Below are positions 36,847 through 48,508 of a stretch of DNA of 64,000 bases, one piece after another. Location of the stretch: positions 186,001-250,000 of the forward strand of contig LUPK01000059.1 in NCBI GenBank assembly GCA_001627335.1, read 5' to 3'. Within the stretch, counting starts at the first letter, position 1. The number at the start of each line of letters is the position of its first letter. This DNA is from Nocardioides sp. REDSEA-S33_B3. Lineage in GTDB: Bacteria; Actinomycetota; Actinomycetes; Propionibacteriales; Nocardioidaceae. The position numbers and the translations under genes were made by a program. The notes under the pieces are model-generated. The model did not search any database. It saw only the letters and a program-made list of their open reading frames with translations, and was not told where the DNA came from.

Positions 36847-38142
36847 TCATCCGCGCACGGCCGCCTGGAGCGCCGCCCGGTCGAAGACGCGGCGCGCCCG
36901 GCGCCGGTAGCGGACGAGCTGGGTGACTCCGAAGGCCCAGAGCAGGTACTGCACGGACATCGCCCACCGGAACGCCTCGGGCGTGTAGTCCGAGCCGGTG
37001 CCCGGCGTACGCCAGTCGAGCACCAGTCCGATCGCCACGACCAGCACCAGGCTGGCCGAGAAGCCGCCGACGTTGATGATCCCGGTGGAGGACGCCAGAC
37101 GCTCGGAGGGGTTGGCGGTGCGGCCGACGTCGAAGCCGATCATCGAGGCCGGTCCCCCGACGCCGACGACGAACACCAGCAGGACGAGGAGCCCGAACGG
37201 TGCCTCCCCGGGCCAGGCAAGCACCGCGGTCCAGACGACGACGATCGATCCGACGATCGCCAGCGCCATCGACGACCGGTGCCACGGGTGCAGCCCGACC
37301 AGCCAGCCGAGCACCGGGCCGGCCAGGATGACGGCGACGACCAGCAGGGTCAGCAGGAGGCCGGCCTCCCCCGGTGTCCTGCCCTCGCCGCGCACGAAGA
37401 ACGGGTAGCCCCACAACAGGCCCAGCGCCGTCGCGCTGAACTGGGTCGTGAAGTGGATCCAGAAGCCCAGCCGGGTCCCCGGGTGGGCCCACGAGGCTCT
37501 CAGGCTGGTGCGCACCGACACCCACGCCATCACCGCGCCCCGGTGGTGCCGCTCGCCCGGGGCATCGCGGAGGAGCACGGCACCGCCGAGCGCGAGCACC
37601 GACCCGATGGTCGCGGCGAGCAGGTAGGCGCCGGTCCAGCCGAGCGCCCCGAAGGCCCACGTCATCGGTGCTGCCGCGAGGATCGCGCCGCTCTGACCCA
37701 GCGTGCCGCTGACCTGGGTGAGGAACGGGATGCGCCGCGGCGGGAACCACGTCGCCACCAGCCGGAGCAGGCAGATGAAGGTCATCGCGTCGCCGATGCC
37801 CACCAGCGTGCGCGCCAGCAGCGCCAGCACGAAGCTGTCGGCCAGGGCGAACCCGACCTGCGCCACCGTCATCACCAGCGCGCCCGTCAGGATCACGCTG
37901 CGCGGGCCGAACCGGTCCACGAGCAGCCCGACCGGCACCTGCATGAGTGCGTAGACGAGCAGCTGGAGCATCGTGAACGTGGCCAGCTGGGCGGCGGTGA
38001 TGTCGAACCGCTCGGCCGCCTCCAGCCCAGCGACCGCCAGTGAGCTGCGGTGGAACACCGCGAGCAGGTAGAGCGAGACAGCGGATCCCCAGACCGCCCA
38101 GGCCGCTGCGCGGGGCGGGGACGGGATGCTCACGGGCGCCAT
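36847..38142 (-). CDS. MFS transporter
   Basis: 431 aa, about 12 TM; PVGLLVDRFGPRSVILTGALVMTVAQ (MFS motif A). Confidence 0.88.
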   Translation of the reverse strand: MAPVSIPSPPRAAAWAVWGSAVSLYLLAVFHRSSLAVAGLEAAERFDITAAQLATFTMLQLLVYALMQVPVGLLVDRFGPRSVILTGALVMTVAQVGFALADSFVLALLARTLVGIGDAMTFICLLRLVATWFPPRRIPFLTQVSGTLGQSGAILAAAPMTWAFGALGWTGAYLLAATIGSVLALGGAVLLRDAPGERHHRGAVMAWVSVRTSLRASWAHPGTRLGFWIHFTTQFSATALGLLWGYPFFVRGEGRTPGEAGLLLTLLVVAVILAGPVLGWLVGLHPWHRSSMALAIVGSIVVVWTAVLAWPGEAPFGLLVLLVFVVGVGGPASMIGFDVGRTANPSERLASSTGIINVGGFSASLVLVVAIGLVLDWRTPGTGSDYTPEAFRWAMSVQYLLWAFGVTQLVRYRRRARRVFDRAALQAAVRG

Positions 38143-38217
38143 TGTGCTCCTCGGTCCCACGCGCCGGTGTACCGGTCCACCTCCCCCTGGGTCGCCCACG
38201 CCTCCTATGGTCGCGGC

Positions 38218-38934
38218 GTGTCCCGTCGCAGCCACTCCCACGACCCACGTCCCGGCGGCGTGCTGGGCCCACGCCCCTCGGCGGTGCTGCTCTCGGTGCA
38301 GCTCGTCGTGGTCCTCGCCTACCCGTTCCTGGAGGACAGCCCGGCCGGTCGCGCGGTCCTGGGGGTGATCCAGATGGTCGCGGTCGGCGTCGCGGTCGCC
38401 GCGGTACGCCGCACGCCCGCCCTGACCTGGGTCGCGCTGACCCTCGGCGCGCCGGCGGCAGGGTTCACCGTGGCCGAGGCCCTGGCGACCGACACGGGCT
38501 GGGTGATCCTGACCTCGGCCCTGCTGCACGCGCCGTTCTACTTCTACGTGTCCTACTCGATGGTCCGCTACGTCTTCCACGACGACCGGGTCACCCGCGA
38601 CGAGCTCTACGCGACCGGCGCGGCGTTCACGGTCGTGGCGTGGGGGTTCGCCTACGTCTACGCGGCCGTGCAGGTCGTGTGGCCCGACTCGTTCGCGGGT
38701 GCCGGCACCGAAGGCGCCCGCAGCTGGTTCGAGCTGCTCTACCTGTCGTTCTCCGTGCTCACCAGCGTCGGCCTCTCCGACGTGGTGCCGGTCGGGGCGC
38801 ACGCGCGTTCGCTGGTGGCGGTGGAGATGGTCGCCGGGGTGCTCTACGTGGCGCTCGTGGTCTCGCGGCTGGTCGGGCTGGTCGTCAGCCGCCAGGCGAT
38901 GAAGGCGGTCGACGACCGGCCCGACGAGGGCTGA
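38218..38934 (+). CDS. ion-channel-like membrane protein (Ion_trans_2-like, atypical selectivity filter)
   Basis: LLYLSFSVLTSVGLSDVVPVGAHARSLVAVEMVAGVLYVALVVSRLVGL: pore helix / TxVGxxD-like / TM architecture. Confidence 0.65.
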   Translation: MSRRSHSHDPRPGGVLGPRPSAVLLSVQLVVVLAYPFLEDSPAGRAVLGVIQMVAVGVAVAAVRRTPALTWVALTLGAPAAGFTVAEALATDTGWVILTSALLHAPFYFYVSYSMVRYVFHDDRVTRDELYATGAAFTVVAWGFAYVYAAVQVVWPDSFAGAGTEGARSWFELLYLSFSVLTSVGLSDVVPVGAHARSLVAVEMVAGVLYVALVVSRLVGLVVSRQAMKAVDDRPDEG

Positions 38935-38941
38935 GCCGGCG

Positions 38942-41080
<2,139 letters not shown>

Positions 41081-41195
41081 GGCTCGAGCCTACGAGTCCC
41101 TACCGACAACGACGCCGCCTGCCGGGTGAGGCCTTCACAAACCTGAACGACGCTCATATTCTCCCCTCACTGCTCCCTCCTCCCCAGGAGTGCCC

Positions 41196-43004
41196 ATGCG
41201 CACCGTCCTCCGGTCAGCCCTCCGTCTCCTGCTCGTCCTCGTGGTCGCCGTCGTCATCGGCCTCAGCGGCATCAGCACACCCGCCACCGCGCACGAGGAA
41301 CGCGAGTCCGTGTTCCCCGCCGGGGACGGGAAGGTCCCCGAGAAGCGCTCGCTGAAGCAGGCCGCCGACGTGATCGTCGTCTGCAAGGCCGACTCCAAGA
41401 AGCGCATCAACAAGATCAAGGACACGAAGCTCCGAGCCTTCAACAAGCGGCTGCTGAAGAAGTGCGAGCACCGGCACATGCAGGCGGCCGTCGACGCGGT
41501 GGAGAAGCAGCGCACCAACATCTACGTCCTGCCCGGGGTCTACCGGGAGCAGCCGAGCTGGGACCCGCCGTGCGCCGAGGACTACGACGGCGGGATCGTC
41601 GAGTACGACCTCATCGTCTCCTGCGGCGAGGTCGTCAACCTCGTGACCATCGCCGGCGACGACCCCGACGACCCCGACATCAAGTGCGACAACCAGCTCT
41701 GCCACCTGCAGATGCTCGGCACCGGCGCCAAGCCCTCCGACGTGACGCTCAAGGGCGGGTTCCGCGAGGACGGGGACTGGGTCAAGCACAACGGCATCAA
41801 GGCAGACCGCGCCGATGGCTTCTACCTCGCCAACATGAAGGCGACGCTGTTCCGCGAGAACGCCTTCTACGTCCACGAGACCGACGGCTACGTCCTCGAC
41901 CGCTTCGAGGGCTCCTACAACCAGCTCTACGGCGTGCTCACCTTCACCTCCGACCACGGTGTCATCTCCAACTGCAACACCCACCACAACGGCGACTCCG
42001 GGGTCTATCCCGGCTCCGCGGCCGACGTGAACACCCAGAACACCAACACCGGCCCGCTCACGCGCTGGGCCGTCGAGGTCAAGCGCTGCCGGATGCACCA
42101 CAACGCGCTGGGCTTCTCAGGGACCGCCGGCAACTCGGTCTACGTCCACCACAACAAGATCCACGACAACGGCCTCGGCTTCATCGTCGAGTCGATCCTG
42201 GGCGGGCACCCCGGCATGCCGCAGGACCACGGGTGGTTCGAGAACAACAAGATCTACAGCAACAACACCAACTACTACGAGCAGTACGTCCAGGGCGACG
42301 ACGCCGCCTGTCAGGAGGAGCTGCCCGCCGACATTGGCTTCGAGAAGGGCGTCGTCTGCCCGGCCTTCGGCTTCCCCGTCGGCACCGGCGGCATGATCAT
42401 CGGCAACCACAACTTCGTGTCGTCCAACCACGTCTGGGACAACTGGCGCCAGGGCTTCATGCTCTTCTGGGTCCCGCCGGCGCTGATGCGCGACGACTAC
42501 GACCCCACGCACCAGCAGGACAACTCCAACTTCAACGCCTTCACCAAGAACGAGCTGGGCTACTCGCCGAAGGGCGAGGTGCTGCCGAACGGCATCGACT
42601 TCTTCTGGGACGAGGCCGGCCAGGGCAACTGTTGGCAGGACAACCTCACCGCCCCGGGCAAGGAGGTCACCCACAACTACGCCCTCGACCTGCCTGACTG
42701 CGGCAATCCGTCCCAGTGGCCGATCGGCAACCTGGTGAAGACCACCGAGCTGATCCCGTGCGCGACCTACGACCGCTTCTCCAACCCCGACCCGCCGGCC
42801 TGCGACTGGCTCGACACCCCCGAGCAGCCGTCGACCGACGCCGGCGCCGCGGGCACACAGGTCCGCAGCGCACCGCTCGACGGTCCCGGCGCGCCCGCCG
42901 CGCTGGTCGCCGTCACCCTGGTCGGGGTCCTGGGCATCCGGGTCGCCGGCGTCCGGCGCCGCCAGCGCCGACTCGACGGTGCGGACGCGGCGGACGCGGC
43001 ATGA
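41196..43004 (+). CDS. secreted right-handed parallel beta-helix repeat protein
   Basis: Signal peptide; repeated Asn-rich turns (HHNKIHDNGLGFIVES, ENNKIYSNNTNYYEQY); C-terminal TM and Arg-rich tail. Confidence 0.8.
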   Translation: MRTVLRSALRLLLVLVVAVVIGLSGISTPATAHEERESVFPAGDGKVPEKRSLKQAADVIVVCKADSKKRINKIKDTKLRAFNKRLLKKCEHRHMQAAVDAVEKQRTNIYVLPGVYREQPSWDPPCAEDYDGGIVEYDLIVSCGEVVNLVTIAGDDPDDPDIKCDNQLCHLQMLGTGAKPSDVTLKGGFREDGDWVKHNGIKADRADGFYLANMKATLFRENAFYVHETDGYVLDRFEGSYNQLYGVLTFTSDHGVISNCNTHHNGDSGVYPGSAADVNTQNTNTGPLTRWAVEVKRCRMHHNALGFSGTAGNSVYVHHNKIHDNGLGFIVESILGGHPGMPQDHGWFENNKIYSNNTNYYEQYVQGDDAACQEELPADIGFEKGVVCPAFGFPVGTGGMIIGNHNFVSSNHVWDNWRQGFMLFWVPPALMRDDYDPTHQQDNSNFNAFTKNELGYSPKGEVLPNGIDFFWDEAGQGNCWQDNLTAPGKEVTHNYALDLPDCGNPSQWPIGNLVKTTELIPCATYDRFSNPDPPACDWLDTPEQPSTDAGAAGTQVRSAPLDGPGAPAALVAVTLVGVLGIRVAGVRRRQRRLDGADAADAA

Positions 43005-43609
43005 GCCTCCTGGACCAGCCGCGGTCCACGGTGGCCGAGGACCCCCGGGTCGACGCCGCGCACGTCCGGCGCCGCCGGCGGCTCTGGGCCGGCGCGGTGG
43101 TGGGCCTGCTGCTCGGAGGCTGGCTGCTGGCGCCGTACGCCGTCCGGATCGAGGCTCCGCGGCTCGAGTTCGACGCGGACGCGGGGCTGATGGTCGAGGG
43201 CTACGGCCCCGCCGGCACCTACGCCCTGGACTACCGCTTCGGCGAGGAGGTGCTGGTCAAGGTGCCGATCACCAACGACTCCGTCGTGCCGCTGCACGTG
43301 GAGACGGTGGAGCTGGTCGAGCCGACGTACCCGTTGATGGTGCCGGTGGACGAGGACTCCTCGATCGAGCCGTTCACGCTGCTCCCGCAGCAGTCCGGTG
43401 AGGTGACGCTGGCCTTCGAGTTCACCAACTGCCGCTACTACCACGAGCGCGCCAACAACGCCTACGAGCAGGTCCGGGTCGCCGGCTCGGTCCTCGGCCG
43501 CCCGGTGACCCGGACCGTGGACCTGGCGGTGCCGCTGGTCGTGCACAGCCAGGTGATCCTCAACTGTCCCGACCGGACGCTGGTCCGGGGGGACGACCGG
43601 CGGGTGTGA
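43001..43609 (+). CDS. hypothetical membrane-anchored protein, coupled to beta-helix gene
   Basis: ATGA start/stop overlap; N-terminal TM and predicted beta-sandwich-like ectodomain. Confidence 0.62.
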   Translation: MSLLDQPRSTVAEDPRVDAAHVRRRRRLWAGAVVGLLLGGWLLAPYAVRIEAPRLEFDADAGLMVEGYGPAGTYALDYRFGEEVLVKVPITNDSVVPLHVETVELVEPTYPLMVPVDEDSSIEPFTLLPQQSGEVTLAFEFTNCRYYHERANNAYEQVRVAGSVLGRPVTRTVDLAVPLVVHSQVILNCPDRTLVRGDDRRV

Positions 43610-43643
43610 CCGCGGGGGACGCTGTGCCGCGACCAGGAGCACT

Positions 43644-43666
43644 CGGCTGAGAACCACGCTCAGCCG
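43644..43666. terminator. hairpin between convergent genes
   Basis: CGGCTGAG-aaccacg-CTCAGCCG. Confidence 0.5.
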
Positions 43667-45126
43667 GGCAGGCGCCCCTGTACCCGGACGACGCTACGGC
43701 CGCCGGACACAGCCACCCGCAACCGTCCCCGGGCATCGGACCGGGCTCGGGTGCGTTCACCCTGGACTCGCAGCCGGTAGGTGGTGAGCGGTCGGTAGCT
43801 GGGCGGGGTGCGCACCACCGCGGGACCAGCAAGGAAGACGAAGCCCTCCCGAGAGGCGCGCACCAGGCCGCTGAACGCCTGTGGGGGCTCGCGCCGGGTA
43901 CGGACCCGCCAGCCCCAGGTGGAGTACCGACGGTCGATGCTGCGGTAGTCGATCCGCTCGGGCACGCTGCGGTCCTGGCGGAAGACCTCGGCGAGGCGGG
44001 GAAGGTACTGGGCCAGGTCCCGCGCCCAGTACGGCCAGCGGTGGCGGCCCGGCCCGTAGTCGTCGAGGACGTAGGGAACCCCGGCGGCGTCGGCGGCTTC
44101 GGCGAACAGCAGGGTGGACTCATGGACGATCGCCTCGATCGGATCGGGTGAGGCGTACCGAGGGTCCGCAGTGTCCTCGTAGGGCCCGTTGGTGCCGTCA
44201 CCCACCCACAGCCGCAGGTCCATGCGGCGCAGGTTGCCCACCAGGTCGGCGGGGTTGTGTCCCTGCCAGTTCACGGCGTCGAGAACCGGGTCGCCGAACG
44301 GCGCGTGGGGCTGCACCCCGTTGAGACCGGTCATGATCGCGCCGACGACGGCGGCCCCCAGCGTCCGGGCCTGCGGTGCCTTGGCGATGTCGGGGGCACC
44401 GGAGAAGGACGCCGCGGAGACGAACAGGTCGGGGTGGCGCGAGGCGTAGCTCATCGCCCCGAAGCCCCCCTGGGACAGCCCGGCGATCGCCCGCTGGGAA
44501 CGCCGCGCGCGGGTGCGCAGGTGGGCATCGACCCACGGCACCAGCTGCTCGATGTGGAAGGTCTCCCAGTTGGCGACCCCCAGCGCGGTGTCCTGGTCCA
44601 CCCAGTCGGTCCACCAACCACCACCGTTGGAGTCGTAGCCACCGTCCGGCATGACCACGATCATCGGGAAGCCGGCCGTGATGTCCTCGGCCTCACCCTG
44701 CTGCACCCAGTCGTCGGCGCCGCCGCTGGTGCCGTGCAGGAGGTAGAGCGTGGGATAGCGGCGCGTGGTCGCGGTGTATCCCTGCGGCAGCAGGAGGGTC
44801 AGGCGTACCGGACGGGCCAGCTCCTGGCTGGCGACCGTGAGCCGGACCAGACGCTCGTCGACCCGGTCGACCTCGGAGACGGTGAGACCATGACTGGAGG
44901 TCAGGTCTCCGATGACGTCGTCGCCGATGGTCGCAGCGGGGGCTGCGGCGGGAGCAGAGGAGGACACGGTCGCCCCGAGGTCGCTGGCCGCCGCGGCGGC
45001 GGGCGTGACCATGACGAGCAGCGCCGCCAGCGCGGCCCGACCAAGACCGCGTCGTCGGCCCGTCAGCACATGCGCGGCACCCACCCCGGACAAGAGGCGG
45101 CTCAATTCAGTACCATCGGTATCCAC
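43660..45126 (-). CDS. secreted esterase, Ag85/esterase D-like alpha/beta hydrolase
   Basis: YLLHGTSGGADDWV, AIAGLSQGGFGAMSYASRHPDLF (GxSxG), HRWPYW; N-terminal signal-like segment. Confidence 0.78.
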   Translation of the reverse strand: MDTDGTELSRLLSGVGAAHVLTGRRRGLGRAALAALLVMVTPAAAAASDLGATVSSSAPAAAPAATIGDDVIGDLTSSHGLTVSEVDRVDERLVRLTVASQELARPVRLTLLLPQGYTATTRRYPTLYLLHGTSGGADDWVQQGEAEDITAGFPMIVVMPDGGYDSNGGGWWTDWVDQDTALGVANWETFHIEQLVPWVDAHLRTRARRSQRAIAGLSQGGFGAMSYASRHPDLFVSAASFSGAPDIAKAPQARTLGAAVVGAIMTGLNGVQPHAPFGDPVLDAVNWQGHNPADLVGNLRRMDLRLWVGDGTNGPYEDTADPRYASPDPIEAIVHESTLLFAEAADAAGVPYVLDDYGPGRHRWPYWARDLAQYLPRLAEVFRQDRSVPERIDYRSIDRRYSTWGWRVRTRREPPQAFSGLVRASREGFVFLAGPAVVRTPPSYRPLTTYRLRVQGERTRARSDARGRLRVAVSGGRSVVRVQGRLPG

Positions 45127-45154
45127 AGTCGACAGAGTAGGTGACCGTCGCCAC

Positions 45155-45949
45155 ATGTCCAACACACCGCAGCGCGTGCGCCCTCTACGCCGGGAGGTGC
45201 GGGCGCAGGTCTTGGCAGCCGCCAAGGACGTCTTCTTCGACGTCGGCTTCCACCGTGCGTCCCTCGCGCAGATCGCCGAGCGAGCCGGATTCACCAAGGG
45301 CGCGCTCTACTCGAACTTCGACAGCAAGGACGACCTCTTCCTCGCTCTGCTGGAGCAGGAGGTCACCTCCCGCGTGGAGATGCTCCAACAGCTGGTCACC
45401 GGCAGACTGCTGCAGCTGGGCACCGTGTCCGAAGGCCTCCTCGCGATCACCGAGGACTCCTCGACCCTGCTCGTCTTCGCGGAGTTCCGAGCCTATGCCG
45501 CCAATGAACCGGCGATCGCACAGCGGCTCGCCGAGGTGCGCGCGCACCTGCTCGCCTGGATGGCCGAGCGCATCGAGGAGGAGGTGGCCGCCCTCGGACT
45601 GGAGTTGCGGGTCCCGGCCGCCGAGGCGGCGGCCCTCATGGCCGCCCTGGTGAGCGGACTCGCGCTCGAGCAGGTCGGCGCCGACCGCCGGGTCGTCAGC
45701 GCCGCGAGCCTGGACCGGGTCCTCATGGCGCTGCTCGCCCAGCCCTCCAGCCAGCCCCGCGCCGGGCCCGTCTCCCCCACCGACGCAACCGAGGAGCCAT
45801 CATGCCCCCCCACCGCGGCAGGTCGACGAGACGCGTCCGCCGGTTCCACGACTTCGAGGGAGTCGACGCGTTCATCACTGGCGCCGCCAGCGGCATCGGA
45901 CGGTCGCTCGCCGAGCAGCTCGGCTCGGCCGGCGCAAGGCTCCACCTGA
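45155..45949 (+). CDS. TetR family transcriptional regulator (unusually extended C-terminus)
   Basis: REVRAQVLAAAKDVFFDVGFHRASLAQIAERAGFTKGALYSNFDSKDDLFLALLEQEV; low-complexity tail overlaps the next gene. Confidence 0.8.
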   Translation: MSNTPQRVRPLRREVRAQVLAAAKDVFFDVGFHRASLAQIAERAGFTKGALYSNFDSKDDLFLALLEQEVTSRVEMLQQLVTGRLLQLGTVSEGLLAITEDSSTLLVFAEFRAYAANEPAIAQRLAEVRAHLLAWMAERIEEEVAALGLELRVPAAEAAALMAALVSGLALEQVGADRRVVSAASLDRVLMALLAQPSSQPRAGPVSPTDATEEPSCPPTAAGRRDASAGSTTSRESTRSSLAPPAASDGRSPSSSARPAQGST

Positions 45950-46257
45950 CCGACATCTCGGCCGCAGGGCTGGCCGAGGTGTCGACGGCCATCTCCGCCG
46001 CGGGCGGCACGGTCGTGCTGGCACGAGCTGCCGACGTCAGCGACTACGACGCCGTCCGAGACCTGGCGTCAGCCGTGGCCGAGGCCTCAGGCGCGATGGA
46101 CCTGGTGTGCAACGTCGCCGGTGTCGCTCACTGGGGAACCATCAGCGCCCTGGAGCACCAGGACTGGCAGCGCATCGTGGACGTCAAACTGATGGGGCCC
46201 CGGCTGGACCGCAGGTCGCTCCGCGTCCGGCACCACGGCCCGACTACCGTGGGGCCC
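45802..46257 (+). pseudogene. truncated SDR (Rossmann half only), fused in frame to downstream PLD ORF
   Basis: FITGAASGIGRSLAEQLGSAGARLHLTDIS...LVCNVAGVAHWGTI...WQRIVDVKLMGP, then no YxxxK domain; ORF continues to 47520. Confidence 0.7.
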
Positions 46258-47520
46258 GTGAACCCCCGCCCCAGCAGCCGCCTGGACGCTCTGCTGCGGG
46301 TGCTGCGTCGCACGCTGCTGACCGTGGTCGGCGTGCAGTTCGGGCTCGCCATCGCGATGACGCTCGTCGACTCCTACCGGCGGCGCGGCAAGAAGCCGGG
46401 CGAGTTCCCGGTCACCCCGCCGGCCGAGGTGCCGATCGGCGAGAGCACCGTGACGACGTACACCTACGGCCAGCACCTCTACGACGACATGCTCGCCGCC
46501 ATCGAGGGCGCGCAGAAGCAGATCCTCTTCGAGACCTACATCTGGAAGGGCGACGCCACCGGCGAGCGGTTCAAGCAGGCGCTGGCCGACGCCGCCGCGC
46601 GTGGCGTGGAGGTCTACTGCATCTACGACGGCTTCGCGAACCTCGTGGTCTCACCGGTCTTCATGCGGTTCCCCCGCTCGATGAAGGTGCTGCGCTTCCC
46701 GGTCTACTCCGCGGGGCTGCGCTTCTTCGACCTGCGTCGCTACGGTCGCGACCACCGCAAGATCCTGGTCGTGGACTCCGAGATCGGCTTCGTGGGCGGC
46801 TTCAACATCGGCGACGCCTACGCCACCGAGTGGCGCGACACCCACGTGCGCATCACCGGGCCCGGCGTGTGGGACCTGCAACGCGCCGTCGCCGACTTCT
46901 GGAACCTGCACCGGCGTCGCCGGCTTCGTCCCAGCGAGCGCCCGCTGCTGCTGGAGACCGCGTCGGACTGGGAGCCGCGGATCCGGATCCAGCGCAACGT
47001 GCCGCGCCTGTGGATGTTCCCCATCCGGTCGATGTACCTCGAGGCCATCAACCGCGCCAGTCGCAACATCTGGATCACCACCGCTTACTTCCTGCCCGAC
47101 CAGGACTTCGTCGACGCGCTCAAGGACGCGGCCGCCCGGGGCGTGGACGTCCGGCTGCTCGTGCCGCTGAAGTCCAACCACATCGTGGCCGACTGGGTCT
47201 CGCGCGGCTACTTCTCGCAGCTGCTCGAGGCCGGGGTGCGGATCCTGCGCTACCGCGACGCGATGGTGCACGCCAAGACCGCCACCGTCGACGGCACCTG
47301 GACGACCGTCGGCACCGCCAACATCGACCGACTCAGCCTCTCGGGCAACTACGAGATCAACGTCGAAGTGATCGACGCCGGGCTCGCGCACCAGATGGAG
47401 GAGGTCTTCCGCGTCGACGAGTCGCACTGCCTCGAGCTCACCGTCGGCGAGTGGGAGGCGCGCGACCTGCACCGCAAGTTCACCGAGTTCGTGCTGGCGC
47501 CGCTGCGGCCGTTGCTGTGA
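46258..47520 (+). CDS. phospholipase D-like / cardiolipin synthase family protein
   Basis: Two HKD motifs: HRKILVVD and HAKTATVD; N-terminal TM. Confidence 0.88.
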   Translation: MNPRPSSRLDALLRVLRRTLLTVVGVQFGLAIAMTLVDSYRRRGKKPGEFPVTPPAEVPIGESTVTTYTYGQHLYDDMLAAIEGAQKQILFETYIWKGDATGERFKQALADAAARGVEVYCIYDGFANLVVSPVFMRFPRSMKVLRFPVYSAGLRFFDLRRYGRDHRKILVVDSEIGFVGGFNIGDAYATEWRDTHVRITGPGVWDLQRAVADFWNLHRRRRLRPSERPLLLETASDWEPRIRIQRNVPRLWMFPIRSMYLEAINRASRNIWITTAYFLPDQDFVDALKDAAARGVDVRLLVPLKSNHIVADWVSRGYFSQLLEAGVRILRYRDAMVHAKTATVDGTWTTVGTANIDRLSLSGNYEINVEVIDAGLAHQMEEVFRVDESHCLELTVGEWEARDLHRKFTEFVLAPLRPLL

Positions 47521-47541
47521 CGCGGGCCAGGTGACTGCGGC

Positions 47542-48483
47542 TCAGGCCTTCGGGATGTCCAGCACCGAGGCGAGCTGCAGCGCCTTCGCCTTCTCCCCGC
47601 GCACCTTGAGCTGACCGCGCAGCACGCCGGTGACGGCGGACAGGTGCCCGGTGGCCAGGCGCAGGAAGTCGTGGCCCTCGCAGGTGATCGTGGCGTCCCG
47701 GTCGCCGCCGACGTCGCCGGGCTCGACCTTGCACGCGCCGTGGTCGACGCGCACGACGTAGCGCTCCGGCTCCGCACCGGGGCCGCCGAGCAGCCGGAAC
47801 CCCACGGCCAGGTCGGCCTTGGCGGAGCGTCGTGGGTTCACGAAGTCGGGCAGCCGCCGGAAGATCTCCTCCAGCACCACGGGCCGGAACCCGCCGGACA
47901 TCACCTCGCGCAGGTGCTCGGTCGACACCCCCGCCAGGGCGCGGGCCACGTCCACGGGGTCGAGGGCGGTCGGGTCGACCGCGACCTCGTCGGTGCCCGG
48001 GATGGTGAAGAGGCCGCCGACGGCCAGGGCGAGCGCGGCGTCGCCCTCGACGTGCAGCCGTCCGGCGAGGTAGTCCAGCGCGGCGTTGCCCTGACCGCTG
48101 ACGAGCCGGACGAACCCGATGACGGAGGTGCCCAGCACCACGTCGCTCGCCGCGGTGGCCGGTACGTCGGCCTCGACCGTGATCGAGCCGGACCCGATCC
48201 GCAGCAGGTGGTGCCCCAGGCGCGCGTCGTCGCGGGTGAGGTCGATCCGCACCGTCCCGGTCAGCTCGGCGAGGCGGTCGCGGTCGGCGTACTCGTGCAG
48301 GCGAGAGAGGACACCCCGGACGGCGGGCAGCCGGATCTCGTCGCGGCCCACGAGGGCGCGCAGCTCGTCGTCGCCGGTGCGCCGGAGTGCCTCCACCAGC
48401 GCCTCGGCGTCGGCCTCGGAGAAGAACCGGGTCGCCTCGTCGGCGGTGGCGTGGTGCAGGACGTCGAGGGTTACCTGTGTCAC
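47542..48483 (-). CDS. SCP2 sterol-binding domain-containing protein (probably two SCP2 domains)
   Basis: C-terminal ADLAVGFRLLGGPGAEPERYVVRVDHGACKVEPGDVGGDRDATITCEGHDFLRLATGHLSAVTGVLRGQLKVRGEKAKALQLASVLD; similar N-terminal segment GNAALDYLAGRLHVEGDAALALAVGGLF. Confidence 0.78.
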   Translation of the reverse strand: MTQVTLDVLHHATADEATRFFSEADAEALVEALRRTGDDELRALVGRDEIRLPAVRGVLSRLHEYADRDRLAELTGTVRIDLTRDDARLGHHLLRIGSGSITVEADVPATAASDVVLGTSVIGFVRLVSGQGNAALDYLAGRLHVEGDAALALAVGGLFTIPGTDEVAVDPTALDPVDVARALAGVSTEHLREVMSGGFRPVVLEEIFRRLPDFVNPRRSAKADLAVGFRLLGGPGAEPERYVVRVDHGACKVEPGDVGGDRDATITCEGHDFLRLATGHLSAVTGVLRGQLKVRGEKAKALQLASVLDIPKA

Positions 48484-48508
48484 AGCGTCACGATAACCGC
48501 CGCCGGAC

